A DNA stretch of 64,000 bases from Chitinophagaceae bacterium. Its GTDB lineage: Bacteria; Bacteroidota; Bacteroidia; Chitinophagales; Chitinophagaceae. The position numbers and the translations under genes were made by a program. Position 1 is the stretch's first letter, and each line of letters opens with the position of its first letter. The stretch spans positions 48,388 to 112,387 of the forward strand of contig CANGIY010000013.1 in NCBI GenBank assembly GCA_947454235.1. Reading direction: 5' to 3'. Below the pieces are notes generated by a model that was not told the DNA's origin, ran no database searches, and worked only from the letters and a program-made list of their open reading frames with translations. Positions 9,638 through 18,979 of the stretch are shown here, piece after piece.

Positions 9638-9645
9638 TACTTTTG
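9638..9645 (+). promoter_or_regulatory. -7 promoter box for ridA
   Basis: TACTTTTG ending 5 bases before the ridA ATG, which implies a nearly leaderless transcript. Confidence 0.6.
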
Positions 9646-9650
9646 TATTC

Positions 9651-10031
9651 ATGGAAAAGAAAATCATTTTTACAGAACAGGCTCCGGCCCCCATCGGACC
9701 ATATAATCAGGCAGTATCTTTTGGTAATTTCCTTTTTGTTTCGGGTCAAATCGCTATCGACCAGTCGACTGGCAATTTAATAACAGAGAACGTTATTGAT
9801 GAAACCCGCCAGGTGATGAAAAATCTGGAGGCTGTTTTAGCTGCTGGAGGCATGAATTTCTCAAACGTGGTAAAAAGCACTATTTTCCTGATGGACATGA
9901 AGCAGTTTGCAACTGTCAACGAAATTTATGGCGAGTATTTCCCTGAAAATGCACCTGCGCGCGAAACTGTACAAGTGGCAGGACTACCTAAAGGAGTAAA
10001 TGTAGAAATCAGCGTTATAGCTGCGAAATAA
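9651..10031 (+). CDS. ridA: RidA family 2-iminobutanoate/2-iminopropanoate deaminase
   Basis: 126 aa, the full family length. RidA trimers hydrolyse reactive imine/enamine intermediates from PLP enzymes such as threonine dehydratase. Diagnostic features are GPYNQAV near the N-terminus, FLFVSGQIAIDQSTG, the PARETVQV segment carrying the catalytic arginine (R104), and VEISVIAA with E119. Cytoplasmic. It is divergent from tsaB with only 42 bases between the start codons and converges on the TPR gene 8 bases after its own stop. Confidence 0.95.
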   Translation: MEKKIIFTEQAPAPIGPYNQAVSFGNFLFVSGQIAIDQSTGNLITENVIDETRQVMKNLEAVLAAGGMNFSNVVKSTIFLMDMKQFATVNEIYGEYFPENAPARETVQVAGLPKGVNVEISVIAAK

Positions 10032-10038
10032 TTGAGTT

Positions 10039-11754
10039 TTATTTGTTGTGGCCTGCGGAAGGATTGTTCTTCTGCAGGCTATTTTCTTTGTCAACTACCT
10101 TGATTATCACGTCATCGAGCCGCTCAGAAACTGAGATTACCCCTTCCATTAGTTCTTTATTAACCGGGTCGGCCGGGTCTTCGAGATTAAACAAAGAAGC
10201 CAGTCCCATAAGCGTAGTTACCGGTCCGCGTATTTCGTGTGATTGAATAAAGGCAATATCGGCAAGCACGTCGCTTTGCGCCTTAATGTGTTCCAGATGT
10301 TTCTCCTTTTCTTCTTTTAAATGCCTGTTTGATTTTATCTGTTGCGCAAATTTTCTGACTAACCACACCAACAAAAACAAAAGGAAAACAATACCGGCAA
10401 TATAGATGATATATAACTTTTGGTTGTTGGCTTTCCGCAACTTTTCCAATGTTATATCCTTGTCTTTCAATTCAAGTTCGTGGCTGGCTTCAAGTTTGGA
10501 AATCGCAAGGCGGTTGTTCATCGACTGTGTAGAATCTTCCCAATAAACTGCTTGCTGGAAATCTTTTAAACTTGCAGTCATATCTCCTAATGTAGAATCC
10601 ACTCTACTTAAATCTTTATACAACAAAGGCAAACTGGAGAAATCATGTACTGACGCAATTACTTTTGCAGCGATATTTAGAGTGTCTTTTGCTTTTTTGA
10701 GTAGTTGATTCCTATTGCCGTAAAAATTTGAATCTAATGCCTGTAGCATAAAGGATTGCCCTAAACCGAGAAGGCAAAAACCCTCACTTTTCTTGAAATT
10801 GTATTGACGATTAAGTATTAATGCGGTGTCATAAAGCCGATTTGCAGTTTCATATTTCTTAATCAATGAATACACGTCAGCCAGATTGCAGTAATTAATG
10901 GTGATGTAATTTTTAGCACCTATTGCCAATGCGCCTGAAAGAGCTTCCTGATAATAAAACAAAGCCGAATCGTAAATTTTCTGAGCTTTAAACACTGAAC
11001 CTATATTAGATAAGCATGCAGCTACAGTATTTGCATCGCCTGTTTTTCTATTCAGTTGCAATGCCTGCCTATACACCTCGAGTGCTTTGCCATGTTGTCG
11101 CTGACTCTTGTAAATGATACCGATGTTTACCAGCGTATTTCCAATACGCAAACTATCCTTCAACTCATAAAAAAGGTTCAATGCCTTAAAATTGTAGTCG
11201 AGTGCCTTTACATTATTTCCGGTTTTATTGAAAACCAATGCGAGTGAAGCATAATCGTTTGCAATACCTTCCTGATTATTGAGGGATTTGTTGATTTCTA
11301 ACGCCAGATTAAGGAAGTTAACAGCCGAATCATAAATTGATTTGGCGCCGTACATTGAACCTATATTCGCTAAATTCTTTGCCTCGTCCTTTAAATTATT
11401 CAGTTTGCGATTGACACCTCGGGCAGCAATATAGTAACCAAGCGCTCTATCTATTTCACTTTTAATCTGGTAGTTCTGCCCTATTACGTTGTTAGCTAGC
11501 GCAAAACCTTGCTCCCAATTGATCTTCCCTGAAATCTCTAGTGCTTTTTCGCCAAAAATTATCCCGGAATCCGGTTTGAAGTACTTATAATTTGAAGCAA
11601 CTGAAACCAAGTACTTTACCCTTTCCGAATCATCTTTGACAAACTTCGATTGCTGGGCAAAAAGAGAATCCAACTGGGGCTTACCGTTTGACAACTTCGC
11701 AAAAGACTGAACACAAAAAGCCAGACACATCAATACAAGTACAACGCGGTTCAT
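10039..11754 (-). CDS. TPR sensor protein with a transmembrane segment and a DHp (HisKA-like) domain but no ATPase domain
   Basis: 571 aa. A signal peptide (1-19) is followed by tetratricopeptide repeats (about 60-330; repeated A..Y...AL.L...G forms), a coiled-coil stretch (about 410-440), one transmembrane helix (447-466, LYIIYIAGIVFLLFLLVWLV), a second coiled coil and a DHp-like segment with the H-box SHEIRGPVTTLMG (H506). The protein ends about 65 residues later. There are no N, G1, F or G2 boxes, and the next gene follows after 8 bases, so an ATPase domain cannot have been missed downstream. This architecture resembles TPR-type hybrid sensors of Bacteroidota with the kinase half removed. 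It could be a phospho-acceptor or dimerisation partner for another kinase; function unproven. Confidence 0.8.
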   Translation of the reverse strand: MNRVVLVLMCLAFCVQSFAKLSNGKPQLDSLFAQQSKFVKDDSERVKYLVSVASNYKYFKPDSGIIFGEKALEISGKINWEQGFALANNVIGQNYQIKSEIDRALGYYIAARGVNRKLNNLKDEAKNLANIGSMYGAKSIYDSAVNFLNLALEINKSLNNQEGIANDYASLALVFNKTGNNVKALDYNFKALNLFYELKDSLRIGNTLVNIGIIYKSQRQHGKALEVYRQALQLNRKTGDANTVAACLSNIGSVFKAQKIYDSALFYYQEALSGALAIGAKNYITINYCNLADVYSLIKKYETANRLYDTALILNRQYNFKKSEGFCLLGLGQSFMLQALDSNFYGNRNQLLKKAKDTLNIAAKVIASVHDFSSLPLLYKDLSRVDSTLGDMTASLKDFQQAVYWEDSTQSMNNRLAISKLEASHELELKDKDITLEKLRKANNQKLYIIYIAGIVFLLFLLVWLVRKFAQQIKSNRHLKEEKEKHLEHIKAQSDVLADIAFIQSHEIRGPVTTLMGLASLFNLEDPADPVNKELMEGVISVSERLDDVIIKVVDKENSLQKNNPSAGHNK

Positions 11755-11901
11755 AGGTTAAAATTAGTGATAGTTTTTAACTAACTAAAAAATCTACAAT
11801 GTTATTGCGCTGCCAGCCAACCTTTTAACAAATCAAGAACCTATGGCCTACCAAAAACCAATGAACCTCAAAAAATTGAAGTAACTGCCCTTTCAATGAG
11901 T

Positions 11902-11909
11902 TACTTTTG
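11902..11909 (+). promoter_or_regulatory. -7 promoter box for argS
   Basis: TACTTTTG, 16 bases before the argS ATG. Confidence 0.6.
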
Positions 11910-11925
11910 CACAAAGTTTTGAAGA

Positions 11926-13725
11926 ATGAGTTTATCGGCTGAAATTAAACATCTTGTTAGTACCACTATTGCTGAATTGTATCCGGAAGTTGATTTGAAT
12001 GCGACACCAATTTCCATTAATTTAACCAAGGCTGAATTTGAAGGTGATTACACCGTTGTATTATTTCCTTATGTAAAGACATTGCGCATGAAGCCCGATG
12101 TACTTGGCAATACAATTGGTGAAAAACTGGTGGCGCAGCATTCTTTATTTTCAAAATTCAGTGTGGTTGCAGGTTTCTTAAACCTGACCATTGCCGACAA
12201 ATACTTTATTGACCTGCTTCAACGCAACTTTAATGACAAGTGCTATGGCACTCAGGCATTGAAAAACAACAAAGTGATGGTTGAGTACAGCTCTCCCAAC
12301 ACCAATAAGCCACTGCACTTCGGTCACCTGAGGAATATCTTTTTGGGTGCCGCTGTTTCTGAAATATTAAAAGCTACAGGCAATGGCGTTGTAAAAGCCA
12401 ACCTCATCAACGACCGTGGCATACATATTTGCAAGTCGATGATTGCCTGGAAAAAAACGGCGAATGGTGCTACCCCTGAATCTACCGGCACAAAAGGTGA
12501 CCACCTTGTGGGTGACTACTACGTTAAGTTCAACGAACTATATAAAGCGGAACTCGCACAACTAATTGCGGGTGGTATGGATGAAAAAACTGCCGAAAAG
12601 GAAGCGCCAATCATGAAAGAAGCACAGGACATGCTTCGTCTGTGGGAAGCGGGCGACCCTGAAACCATGCAATTATGGAAAGCTATGAACGGCTGGGTGT
12701 ACGAAGGCTTCAATGTTACTTACGACAAAATGGGTATTTCGTTCGACAAATGGTATTACGAAAGCGAAACCTACCTCTTGGGTAAAAAACTGGTTGAAGA
12801 CGGACTCAAAAAAGGTGTGCTGTTCAAAAAAGAGAATGGATCAATTTGGATTGACCTTTCAGCAGATGGACTGGATGAAAAATTACTTTTAAGAGGTGAT
12901 GGCACATCGGTGTATATCACACAAGACCTCGGCACAGCAAAACTCAAGTATGAAGACTTCTGCTTAAGCAAATCGATTTATGTAATTGCTGATGAGCAGA
13001 ACTACCACATGCAAGTGCTTCAATTGATACTTGCGAAATTGGGTGAGCCTTGCGCACCAACCATTCACCACCTTTCTTATGGAATGGTAGAACTACCAAC
13101 CGGAAGAATGAAAAGTAGGGAAGGTACGGTTGTTGATGCCGATGACATGATTGCTGAAATGGTTCAACTTGCACTTGAGCAAACCAAACAACAAGGCAAA
13201 ACTGACGGTTTCACAGAAGAGGAATTGAACCAGCTTGCTGAAATGATTGGCTTGGGTGCGTTGAAGTTTTATTTGTTGCGCGTTGACCCTAAGAAAAAAA
13301 TGATCTTCGACCCGAAAGAGTCGATTGATTTGCACGGATTCACCGCTACTTTCATTCAGTATGCGCATGCCCGTATTTGCTCTATTTTACGCAAAGAACA
13401 AGTGGAACTTTTGCCTTCTGCCGCACAACTGAATGCAGCTAAGGCTAAAACCGACATTCATAAACTTGAAAAAGACCTTTTAAAACATTTAGAGCTCTAC
13501 CCTACAGTACTAAACAATGCATCAAACGAGCTGAACCCATCTGAAATGTGCAATTACTGCTTTCAGTTGGCTCAGTTATTCAATGGATTCTATGCTGAAT
13601 TAAGTATTTCAAAGGCGGAGTCAGAAGAAGCAAAACATTTCAGATTGATGCTGATTGTAATGACTGCATTGGTGTTACGCAATGGCATGAAGCTAATGGG
13701 AATTGCGTTACCGGAAAAAATGTAA
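11926..13725 (+). CDS. argS: arginyl-tRNA synthetase
   Basis: 599 aa class I aminoacyl-tRNA synthetase, charging tRNA-Arg in the cytoplasm. Domains: N-terminal additional domain (1-110), catalytic Rossmann fold with the HIGH-type motif HFGH at 131-134 preceded by YSSPNTNKPL, the KMSKS-equivalent GRMKSREGT (about 391-399), and the C-terminal DALR anticodon-binding domain (about 485-599; FIQYAHARICSIL at its start). ArgS proteins often have a divergent KMSKS, as here. Monocistronic, with its own promoter box and terminator. It runs opposite to the flanking sensor-like genes. Confidence 0.97.
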   Translation: MSLSAEIKHLVSTTIAELYPEVDLNATPISINLTKAEFEGDYTVVLFPYVKTLRMKPDVLGNTIGEKLVAQHSLFSKFSVVAGFLNLTIADKYFIDLLQRNFNDKCYGTQALKNNKVMVEYSSPNTNKPLHFGHLRNIFLGAAVSEILKATGNGVVKANLINDRGIHICKSMIAWKKTANGATPESTGTKGDHLVGDYYVKFNELYKAELAQLIAGGMDEKTAEKEAPIMKEAQDMLRLWEAGDPETMQLWKAMNGWVYEGFNVTYDKMGISFDKWYYESETYLLGKKLVEDGLKKGVLFKKENGSIWIDLSADGLDEKLLLRGDGTSVYITQDLGTAKLKYEDFCLSKSIYVIADEQNYHMQVLQLILAKLGEPCAPTIHHLSYGMVELPTGRMKSREGTVVDADDMIAEMVQLALEQTKQQGKTDGFTEEELNQLAEMIGLGALKFYLLRVDPKKKMIFDPKESIDLHGFTATFIQYAHARICSILRKEQVELLPSAAQLNAAKAKTDIHKLEKDLLKHLELYPTVLNNASNELNPSEMCNYCFQLAQLFNGFYAELSISKAESEEAKHFRLMLIVMTALVLRNGMKLMGIALPEKM

Positions 13726-13749
13726 AGGGATGTAAAGAAACTAATTTAA

Positions 13750-13788
13750 AAAGGTGCTCTGTGACATATGGAGCACCTTTATTTTTTT
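13750..13788. terminator. bidirectional terminator argS / PAS protein
   Basis: 10-bp stem AAAGGTGCTC / GAGCACCTTT with an 11-base loop. T-tracts lie on both sides. It overlaps the last codons of the converging PAS gene. Confidence 0.85.
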
Positions 13789-14363
13789 ATTTCGTTGGGG
13801 GTAGAAATTTGTTCCTGAACTTGAGTCAATGCTGTTACTTTATTGATTGAATCTTCAAGATCGGTCGCCAGTTGACATAACTTGTCAATTAGTTGTTCTT
13901 CTTCCGAACCCTCTGTAACCAGATGCTCTTCAAAAAGCTGGGTGATACCAAGAATATTTGCCGCATGACGCCTCACCTCGTGCGATTGTAAAAAAGCAAT
14001 GTCATTAAGGCGTTCTTCCGGAGTCAGATCTTTAAAAAATGCAACACCATACGTTTTTCCGGCCTCCTGGTACACTTGCGCGCTGGTAATCAAAGCTTTC
14101 TTGATAATTCCAGTCGGCGTTATAATACGCACTTCCAATTCTTTGTAAGAATCAGACTGCATGAACTCGTAAAACTTCTGTGTCATTTCAGGCCTGTCTT
14201 CTTCAGGACACAATTCCGACTGCAGCTTACCTATCAAACCACTAATTGGGGTCTCCATTAACCTCGAGGCAGCTTCATTTGCGAATACAATTTTACCTGT
14301 TTCTGCATCGGCAATGAACAATGCATCTTTTGAACTGGAAATCAAAGACTTTACTAAACCCAT
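13779..14363 (-). CDS. PAS domain protein with a DHp-like segment, no kinase domain
   Basis: 194 aa, soluble. A PAS domain covers about 1-115 (DALFIADAETGKIVFANEAASRL, then YGVAFFKDLT at its end). A short DHp-like helix pair follows, with LNDIAFLQSHEVRRHAANILG; the putative phospho-histidine is H128. The proline of the usual HE.R.P box is replaced. The protein ends at about residue 194 with no ATPase domain, and a terminator overlaps the stop. It is a tandem paralogue of the next gene, with the same residue numbering through the PAS domain. Probably part of a two-component network as an accessory or phosphotransfer partner; this is inference. Confidence 0.8.
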   Translation of the reverse strand: MGLVKSLISSSKDALFIADAETGKIVFANEAASRLMETPISGLIGKLQSELCPEEDRPEMTQKFYEFMQSDSYKELEVRIITPTGIIKKALITSAQVYQEAGKTYGVAFFKDLTPEERLNDIAFLQSHEVRRHAANILGITQLFEEHLVTEGSEEEQLIDKLCQLATDLEDSINKVTALTQVQEQISTPNEIKK

Positions 14364-14428
14364 ATATTTATTTCAGCTTTTACTTTTTAAAGGGCGTTAT
14401 CCACTCACTAGCAACATGAAAACTCAAT

Positions 14429-14986
14429 TTAATTCGCATCTAACCTCGACATGCTTGCCACTTTTCGTATCTCAATATCCATTTTTGCGGCTGTTTCATG
14501 TAACCTGTGCAAAAGCTCTTGGCGCAAATAGTCGGTATTGGCAAAACCACTTTTAAAAAGGCTAGTAATGCTTTTTATGGTTGCAGCATAGCTTCGTATA
14601 TCATTTGTTTGAAGTGTAGCTATTTCACTGAGTCTGGCGATAGATGTCATGTCTTTAAAAAATGCGACACTGAACACCCTACCCGCTTCTTCATACCTCA
14701 ATGCGCCTGAAATAAGCACCGGCTTTATCTTTCCCTTATTGGTAAGAATGCGGGCTTCTACTTCTTTGTAGTCATCAGAGGCAACAAAATTTTTGAACTT
14801 CTCACTCACTTCAAGCAAATCTTCTTTGGGGTGAAGCGCTGTTTGGTGGCGACCAACTAAATCCTCGGTTGTTGTTTCAAACAATCTTGCTGCCGCTTCG
14901 TTTGCAAAAATAATTATCCCGGTACCTGCATCTGCAATAAAAAGCGCATCAAATGCACCCGCGGTCAAAGACTGAACCACCCCCAT
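14429..14986 (-). CDS. PAS domain protein with a degenerate DHp segment (phospho-His lost)
   Basis: 185 aa, paralogue of the adjacent PAS gene: MGVVQSLTAGAFDALFIAD aligns with MGLVKSLISSSKDALFIAD. The PAS domain spans 1-115, ending in VAFFKDMT. The DHp-like segment reads LSEIATLQTNDIRSYAATI, where position 128, histidine in the paralogue, is asparagine. It therefore cannot be autophosphorylated at the usual site. The ATG at 14986 was chosen over a TTG seven codons upstream because it aligns with the paralogue's start. It lies 65 bases upstream of that gene and is probably co-transcribed with it. Function unknown; a dimerisation or sensing partner is plausible. Confidence 0.78.
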   Translation of the reverse strand: MGVVQSLTAGAFDALFIADAGTGIIIFANEAAARLFETTTEDLVGRHQTALHPKEDLLEVSEKFKNFVASDDYKEVEARILTNKGKIKPVLISGALRYEEAGRVFSVAFFKDMTSIARLSEIATLQTNDIRSYAATIKSITSLFKSGFANTDYLRQELLHRLHETAAKMDIEIRKVASMSRLDAN

Positions 14987-15207
14987 AGGGAGCAAATATA
15001 ATTGCAAAATAAATCTATAATACCACTATAATTAGTGATGCAGCCTACTATTCCGCCGCTAGGATCTATAAATTGAAACTTGTCAATATTTTGTTCAATC
15101 TCTGTTAAATAAATGCACTAAAAACATGAACAGAACTGCCAAAACTTCACAAAAAAATTCTCACATTTTTCAAAAAAAAATCCGAGCTAATCAGGAAAAC
15201 GCACGCA

Positions 15208-18200
15208 TTATTCAACAACTATCGTCTTTTTTAAACTTACCTCCGCTTCCCTATTCAACGTAAGTATATAAACTCCTTTTGCCAGGCCGGTAACATCAAT
15301 TACGGATTTCAACTGTTGTTGTGTTTTTGATACAACACAGCGACCGTCCAAAGTAGACAATGTAACATTAAAATTCACAGCCCAGTCCATGGCATCAATT
15401 GTCAATAAACCTGAAACAGGATTGGGATACACCGACACAACAGGTAAGCGAACATTTTGCGTCAACAAATGACAGTCGTACACCTTAATTAGTTTTGTTA
15501 TAACAGCTACGCCGCAAGTGCCGGTAACGGTGTATTTTACAGTATCTACACCTAGACCAGCCCCCGTAACAACACCCGATGAAGTTATAGAGGCATTACT
15601 GTTTGATACCTCCCAAATACCACCCGTTACTGAAGCGTGAAGTATAACGACAGAATCAATACACACCGAATCGGCGCCAGTTATAACACCTGCAGTCGTG
15701 CGAGGATTGACTGTAACGGAGTGCCTGGCTGTGTCTCTGCCACAAATATTAGAATCGACGTAAAAAACAGTAACACTGCCCGGATTGACACCAATCAACA
15801 CTCCGGAGGAAGTAATGCTTGCCAGACTATTAGAAACAGCCCAATATCCACCTGTAATAGTATCGTGCAACGAGATAGAAGAATCGGGACAAACACTTGA
15901 TGCACCTGTAATAACACCTACGTGTGGAAGTGGGTTAACTGCGATGACCCGAGTGGTAAAAACTGTACCACAGCTATTTGTGTAGGTATATTTAATTGTA
16001 TCTACTCCGGCAACTCTTCCGGTAACTACACCTGTCGAAGCTATGGTTGCAACCGATGTTGTAGAGGAAGTCCACACACCACCAGATACAGAATCTGAAA
16101 GAGTGATCGTTGCACCCTCACAAACAATCGTCGGACCGCTAATAGCAGACACCCTGGGTAAAGGGTTTACATTAATTACTTTGGTTGCCACCGATACTCC
16201 GCAAGAATTACTTGCCGTATATTTAATTGTATCAACGCCCACTGAAACTGGTATTACTATTCCTGTAGTTGTCACAGTTGCAATGGCAGGAAACACACTA
16301 CTCCATATACCGCCTGTTGCTGAATCAGAAAGACGTAAAGTATCTGTCATGCAAACTGCCGAAGCCCCAACTATAGCCCCTGAATTTGGCGCCGGTTTTA
16401 CGTAAAACCATTTTTTTGCTGTTGCTATTCCACATCGATTTGATGTTGTATATATAGCTGTATCCAGCCCTTCATGCAGTCCCGTAACAACACCCGCCGA
16501 AGATATTGATGCGCCATAGCTGCTTGAAACACTCCATACACCACCTGTAGTTGTATCGCGCATTGTAATTGTCGCAAACTGACATACTGAATCGGAGCCA
16601 GATACAGAACTAACCGTAGGTAACGCAATCACATAGACGGTCTTCATGGCTGAAACTGTACCGCAGGTATTGGTAACAGAATACAAAATAGTATCCAGCC
16701 CGCCGGCAATACCTACAACAAGTCCGCCCGAGCTCACTGATGCCACTGTAGGGCGAACGCTTGACCAAGTACCGCCACTTGTTGTATCTGTTAAGGTAAT
16801 GGAAGAAGCAACGCAAACTGAGTCAACACCAGTTATTGTGCCAGGTGAGAGTGGTGAATATACATTGATTGGTCGCCTTGCTATGGCTGTACCGCAAGCA
16901 TTTGATATTGTATATAGAATGGTATCGACACCGTCTCGCACTGCAGTCACAACACCCGTAGCTGAAACCCTTGCAATTGATGTATCAGTAGACGACCAAA
17001 CGCCCCCTGCGGCACTATCAAACATAGGAACTGCACCTGATGTACAAACAATTGAAGAACCGGTGATTGTACCTGCATCAGGCGTAATGCATGGCTGAAG
17101 ATTTAATGCTATTGCAGGCACTAACCCCGCTTCATTTCTAAAAACAACAGAATCAATAGCGTAAGAACCTGTACCGTCAAAAGCCCATGGATACATTGAG
17201 CCTGTAGGGTTGGCTAATTGGCTGTTGGTAGACGTATAACGGTCGCCCAACCAGATAGGATTGTAATATTCTTTAACCCCACGATGTTGCAGCCCGCATG
17301 ACCTTACGTGCCCATTGAGGTAGCCATCGAAACCAAGTGCCCAACCAGCATTCATTTCAGCACCAACTACGTACCATGAATTACTGTCAAGCACTATTGT
17401 AGCAGGCAACCCCGATGTATCGCCTACTGGCACTGTAAATGTCTGATAAATGGAATCGACAGTGTCATTGTAGACTTTACGAGCGAGGCCAACTAAAGAC
17501 AGTTCACCGTTTTGAATGAGCGAGTCACTCGCAACCCTACCGTCAGTCCATTTATAAACATATAAGTTCGTAACTGAACCAGTACCAAAAGTCCATGCGG
17601 TTGTTGATGCAGAAAACTGAACATTCTTTAAAATATAACCGCCTTTAGCAATAAAATAAGGCACCGACCAAATGACTGGAGAAGATGATGAAGGAGTTAC
17701 GTACGCTTCAACCACCGGACGATTGTTCACAAAATCGTATTTGCCTTTTGACATAATAGAGTCGGAGGCAAAGAACGAGTATTTGTAAGAGTTGTCGATT
17801 GTGTTGTTGTCGGTAGAGTCAGACCGCAAATTGTATTGTAAATCGAAACGCCCGGGGCCTGTAATGGTAGGCAAATTGTAGGTATTGCCGTACAAAGACC
17901 AAATAGAATCGGTACTAGGAAAATTATTCAAAACCATTGAATCTAAACGAGCAAGAAACGGCGCACCGCGGGTAGGATTAAATGTCAACGCACCCACCAT
18001 TTTAACATGGGAGGCATTATTGTTACCTACATTCGCTACGAACAAACCGTTGATATTGGCATACGCACTATTGGCAGGGTGAACATTCAGCATCTGCCAC
18101 GGCACACTGTAATATGCCGAAGTTGAATATCCACCTTTCACTATCTTTAAATCGTTGGCATATCCGCTTCGCCAAAATGTATTGATATTCATTACAACGG

Positions 18201-18735
18201 GCACGCTTGAGCGAATTTGGTTCACAATAGCCGCGCCATCATCTTTCGAAATCATGAATACCGGAATAGTAATAGAACTACCGTAGCTACCCGTACCCAT
18301 AGTTAAAGGACCACCCGGCACTGTATTGATAACAATTACCGCGGCAGCGCCACCATTTTGTGCCACTAATGCCTTGTATGAAAACTCACAAGTGCCTCTA
18401 TACACAATAGCAATTTTACCTGAGTAATAACCTGAGGTCACTGCACTGCACCCTTCAGTATCACCGGAAGGAGCCATTTTAACTGTGTCGGTAATATTTA
18501 CGCCAGTACCACCCCAATCAGTAGATGCCCCGGTGCCTGAATTGGCTGCATAGTAATTGACATCACCCACAATTGTTGAAGGAGCCACTACTCTCACCGT
18601 TATCCCCTGATAGTTTGCATACCAGTTAGGCACCGATACTCCATGCGCATTAACCCCAAAGTGCATAGGATGATAGGTTTGCCCTGCCACAAACATCGGC
18701 AGACACAATAGAAATGCAATAAGAATACGATTCAT
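15208..18735 (-). CDS. secreted PA-domain protein with 7 Ig-like repeats, T9SS type A
   Basis: 1175 aa from the ATG at 18735, which begins a clear signal peptide (MNRILIAFLLCLPMFVAGQ). A protease-associated (PA) domain lies at about 65-180 (GKIAIVYRGTCEFSYKALVAQ, GAAAVIVINTVPGG). A long beta-rich region without a recognised catalytic motif follows. Then come seven Ig-like repeats of about 75 aa (about 550-1085) of the same G..SVC...GG.W....VVTG...G.DT..Y...N.CG type as the adhesin at 3.7 kb, and a T9SS sorting domain ending KGVYILTLNREAEVSLKKTI. PA domains usually accompany secreted proteases, but I see no protease domain. It heads a run of three minus-strand T9SS cargo genes. Confidence 0.9.
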   Translation of the reverse strand: MNRILIAFLLCLPMFVAGQTYHPMHFGVNAHGVSVPNWYANYQGITVRVVAPSTIVGDVNYYAANSGTGASTDWGGTGVNITDTVKMAPSGDTEGCSAVTSGYYSGKIAIVYRGTCEFSYKALVAQNGGAAAVIVINTVPGGPLTMGTGSYGSSITIPVFMISKDDGAAIVNQIRSSVPVVMNINTFWRSGYANDLKIVKGGYSTSAYYSVPWQMLNVHPANSAYANINGLFVANVGNNNASHVKMVGALTFNPTRGAPFLARLDSMVLNNFPSTDSIWSLYGNTYNLPTITGPGRFDLQYNLRSDSTDNNTIDNSYKYSFFASDSIMSKGKYDFVNNRPVVEAYVTPSSSSPVIWSVPYFIAKGGYILKNVQFSASTTAWTFGTGSVTNLYVYKWTDGRVASDSLIQNGELSLVGLARKVYNDTVDSIYQTFTVPVGDTSGLPATIVLDSNSWYVVGAEMNAGWALGFDGYLNGHVRSCGLQHRGVKEYYNPIWLGDRYTSTNSQLANPTGSMYPWAFDGTGSYAIDSVVFRNEAGLVPAIALNLQPCITPDAGTITGSSIVCTSGAVPMFDSAAGGVWSSTDTSIARVSATGVVTAVRDGVDTILYTISNACGTAIARRPINVYSPLSPGTITGVDSVCVASSITLTDTTSGGTWSSVRPTVASVSSGGLVVGIAGGLDTILYSVTNTCGTVSAMKTVYVIALPTVSSVSGSDSVCQFATITMRDTTTGGVWSVSSSYGASISSAGVVTGLHEGLDTAIYTTSNRCGIATAKKWFYVKPAPNSGAIVGASAVCMTDTLRLSDSATGGIWSSVFPAIATVTTTGIVIPVSVGVDTIKYTASNSCGVSVATKVINVNPLPRVSAISGPTIVCEGATITLSDSVSGGVWTSSTTSVATIASTGVVTGRVAGVDTIKYTYTNSCGTVFTTRVIAVNPLPHVGVITGASSVCPDSSISLHDTITGGYWAVSNSLASITSSGVLIGVNPGSVTVFYVDSNICGRDTARHSVTVNPRTTAGVITGADSVCIDSVVILHASVTGGIWEVSNSNASITSSGVVTGAGLGVDTVKYTVTGTCGVAVITKLIKVYDCHLLTQNVRLPVVSVYPNPVSGLLTIDAMDWAVNFNVTLSTLDGRCVVSKTQQQLKSVIDVTGLAKGVYILTLNREAEVSLKKTIVVE

Positions 18736-18849
18736 GGAATTGATTTGAGTGACGCTTGAATACAATCACCAAAATTAACGAAACCAATGTTTTAATTGCT
18801 ATCGAGGGGAGGATTTGTGTAAGGTGGTTTGCTTTAGATAAAAGTAAAA

Positions 18850-18880
18850 CGAGGCTGCTTCAGGATTTGAAACAACCTCG
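18850..18880 (-). terminator. hairpin terminator, copy 1 of a repeated cassette
   Basis: On the minus strand a CGAGG(T/C)TG stem pairs with CAGCCTCG around a loop containing a second short inverted repeat (TTCA / TGAA), followed by a T-rich run. It lies 100 bases past the stop of the gene at 18980. It is almost identical to the hairpin at 19971-20001. Confidence 0.75.
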
Positions 18881-18979
18881 CTTAAAACATAACTTCAATA
18901 AAACAATTACTTGTCCTAATCTGCAAACGAGGACCAGTATGAGTATTAGACATCTTCCTATATACTTGGATTTCGATTG

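Noticed and set aside
10047..10082. GCCTGC / GCAGGC hairpin as ridA terminator
   Set aside because: It lies within the last codons of the converging TPR gene and has no clear T-tract, so I did not list it as a feature.
11761..11773. ATTAGTGAT-like sequence near 11761 and again near 15031, similar to a terminal repeat of the MITE-like element
   Set aside because: Only about 9 bases agree, and no second end or interior similarity follows; chance match.
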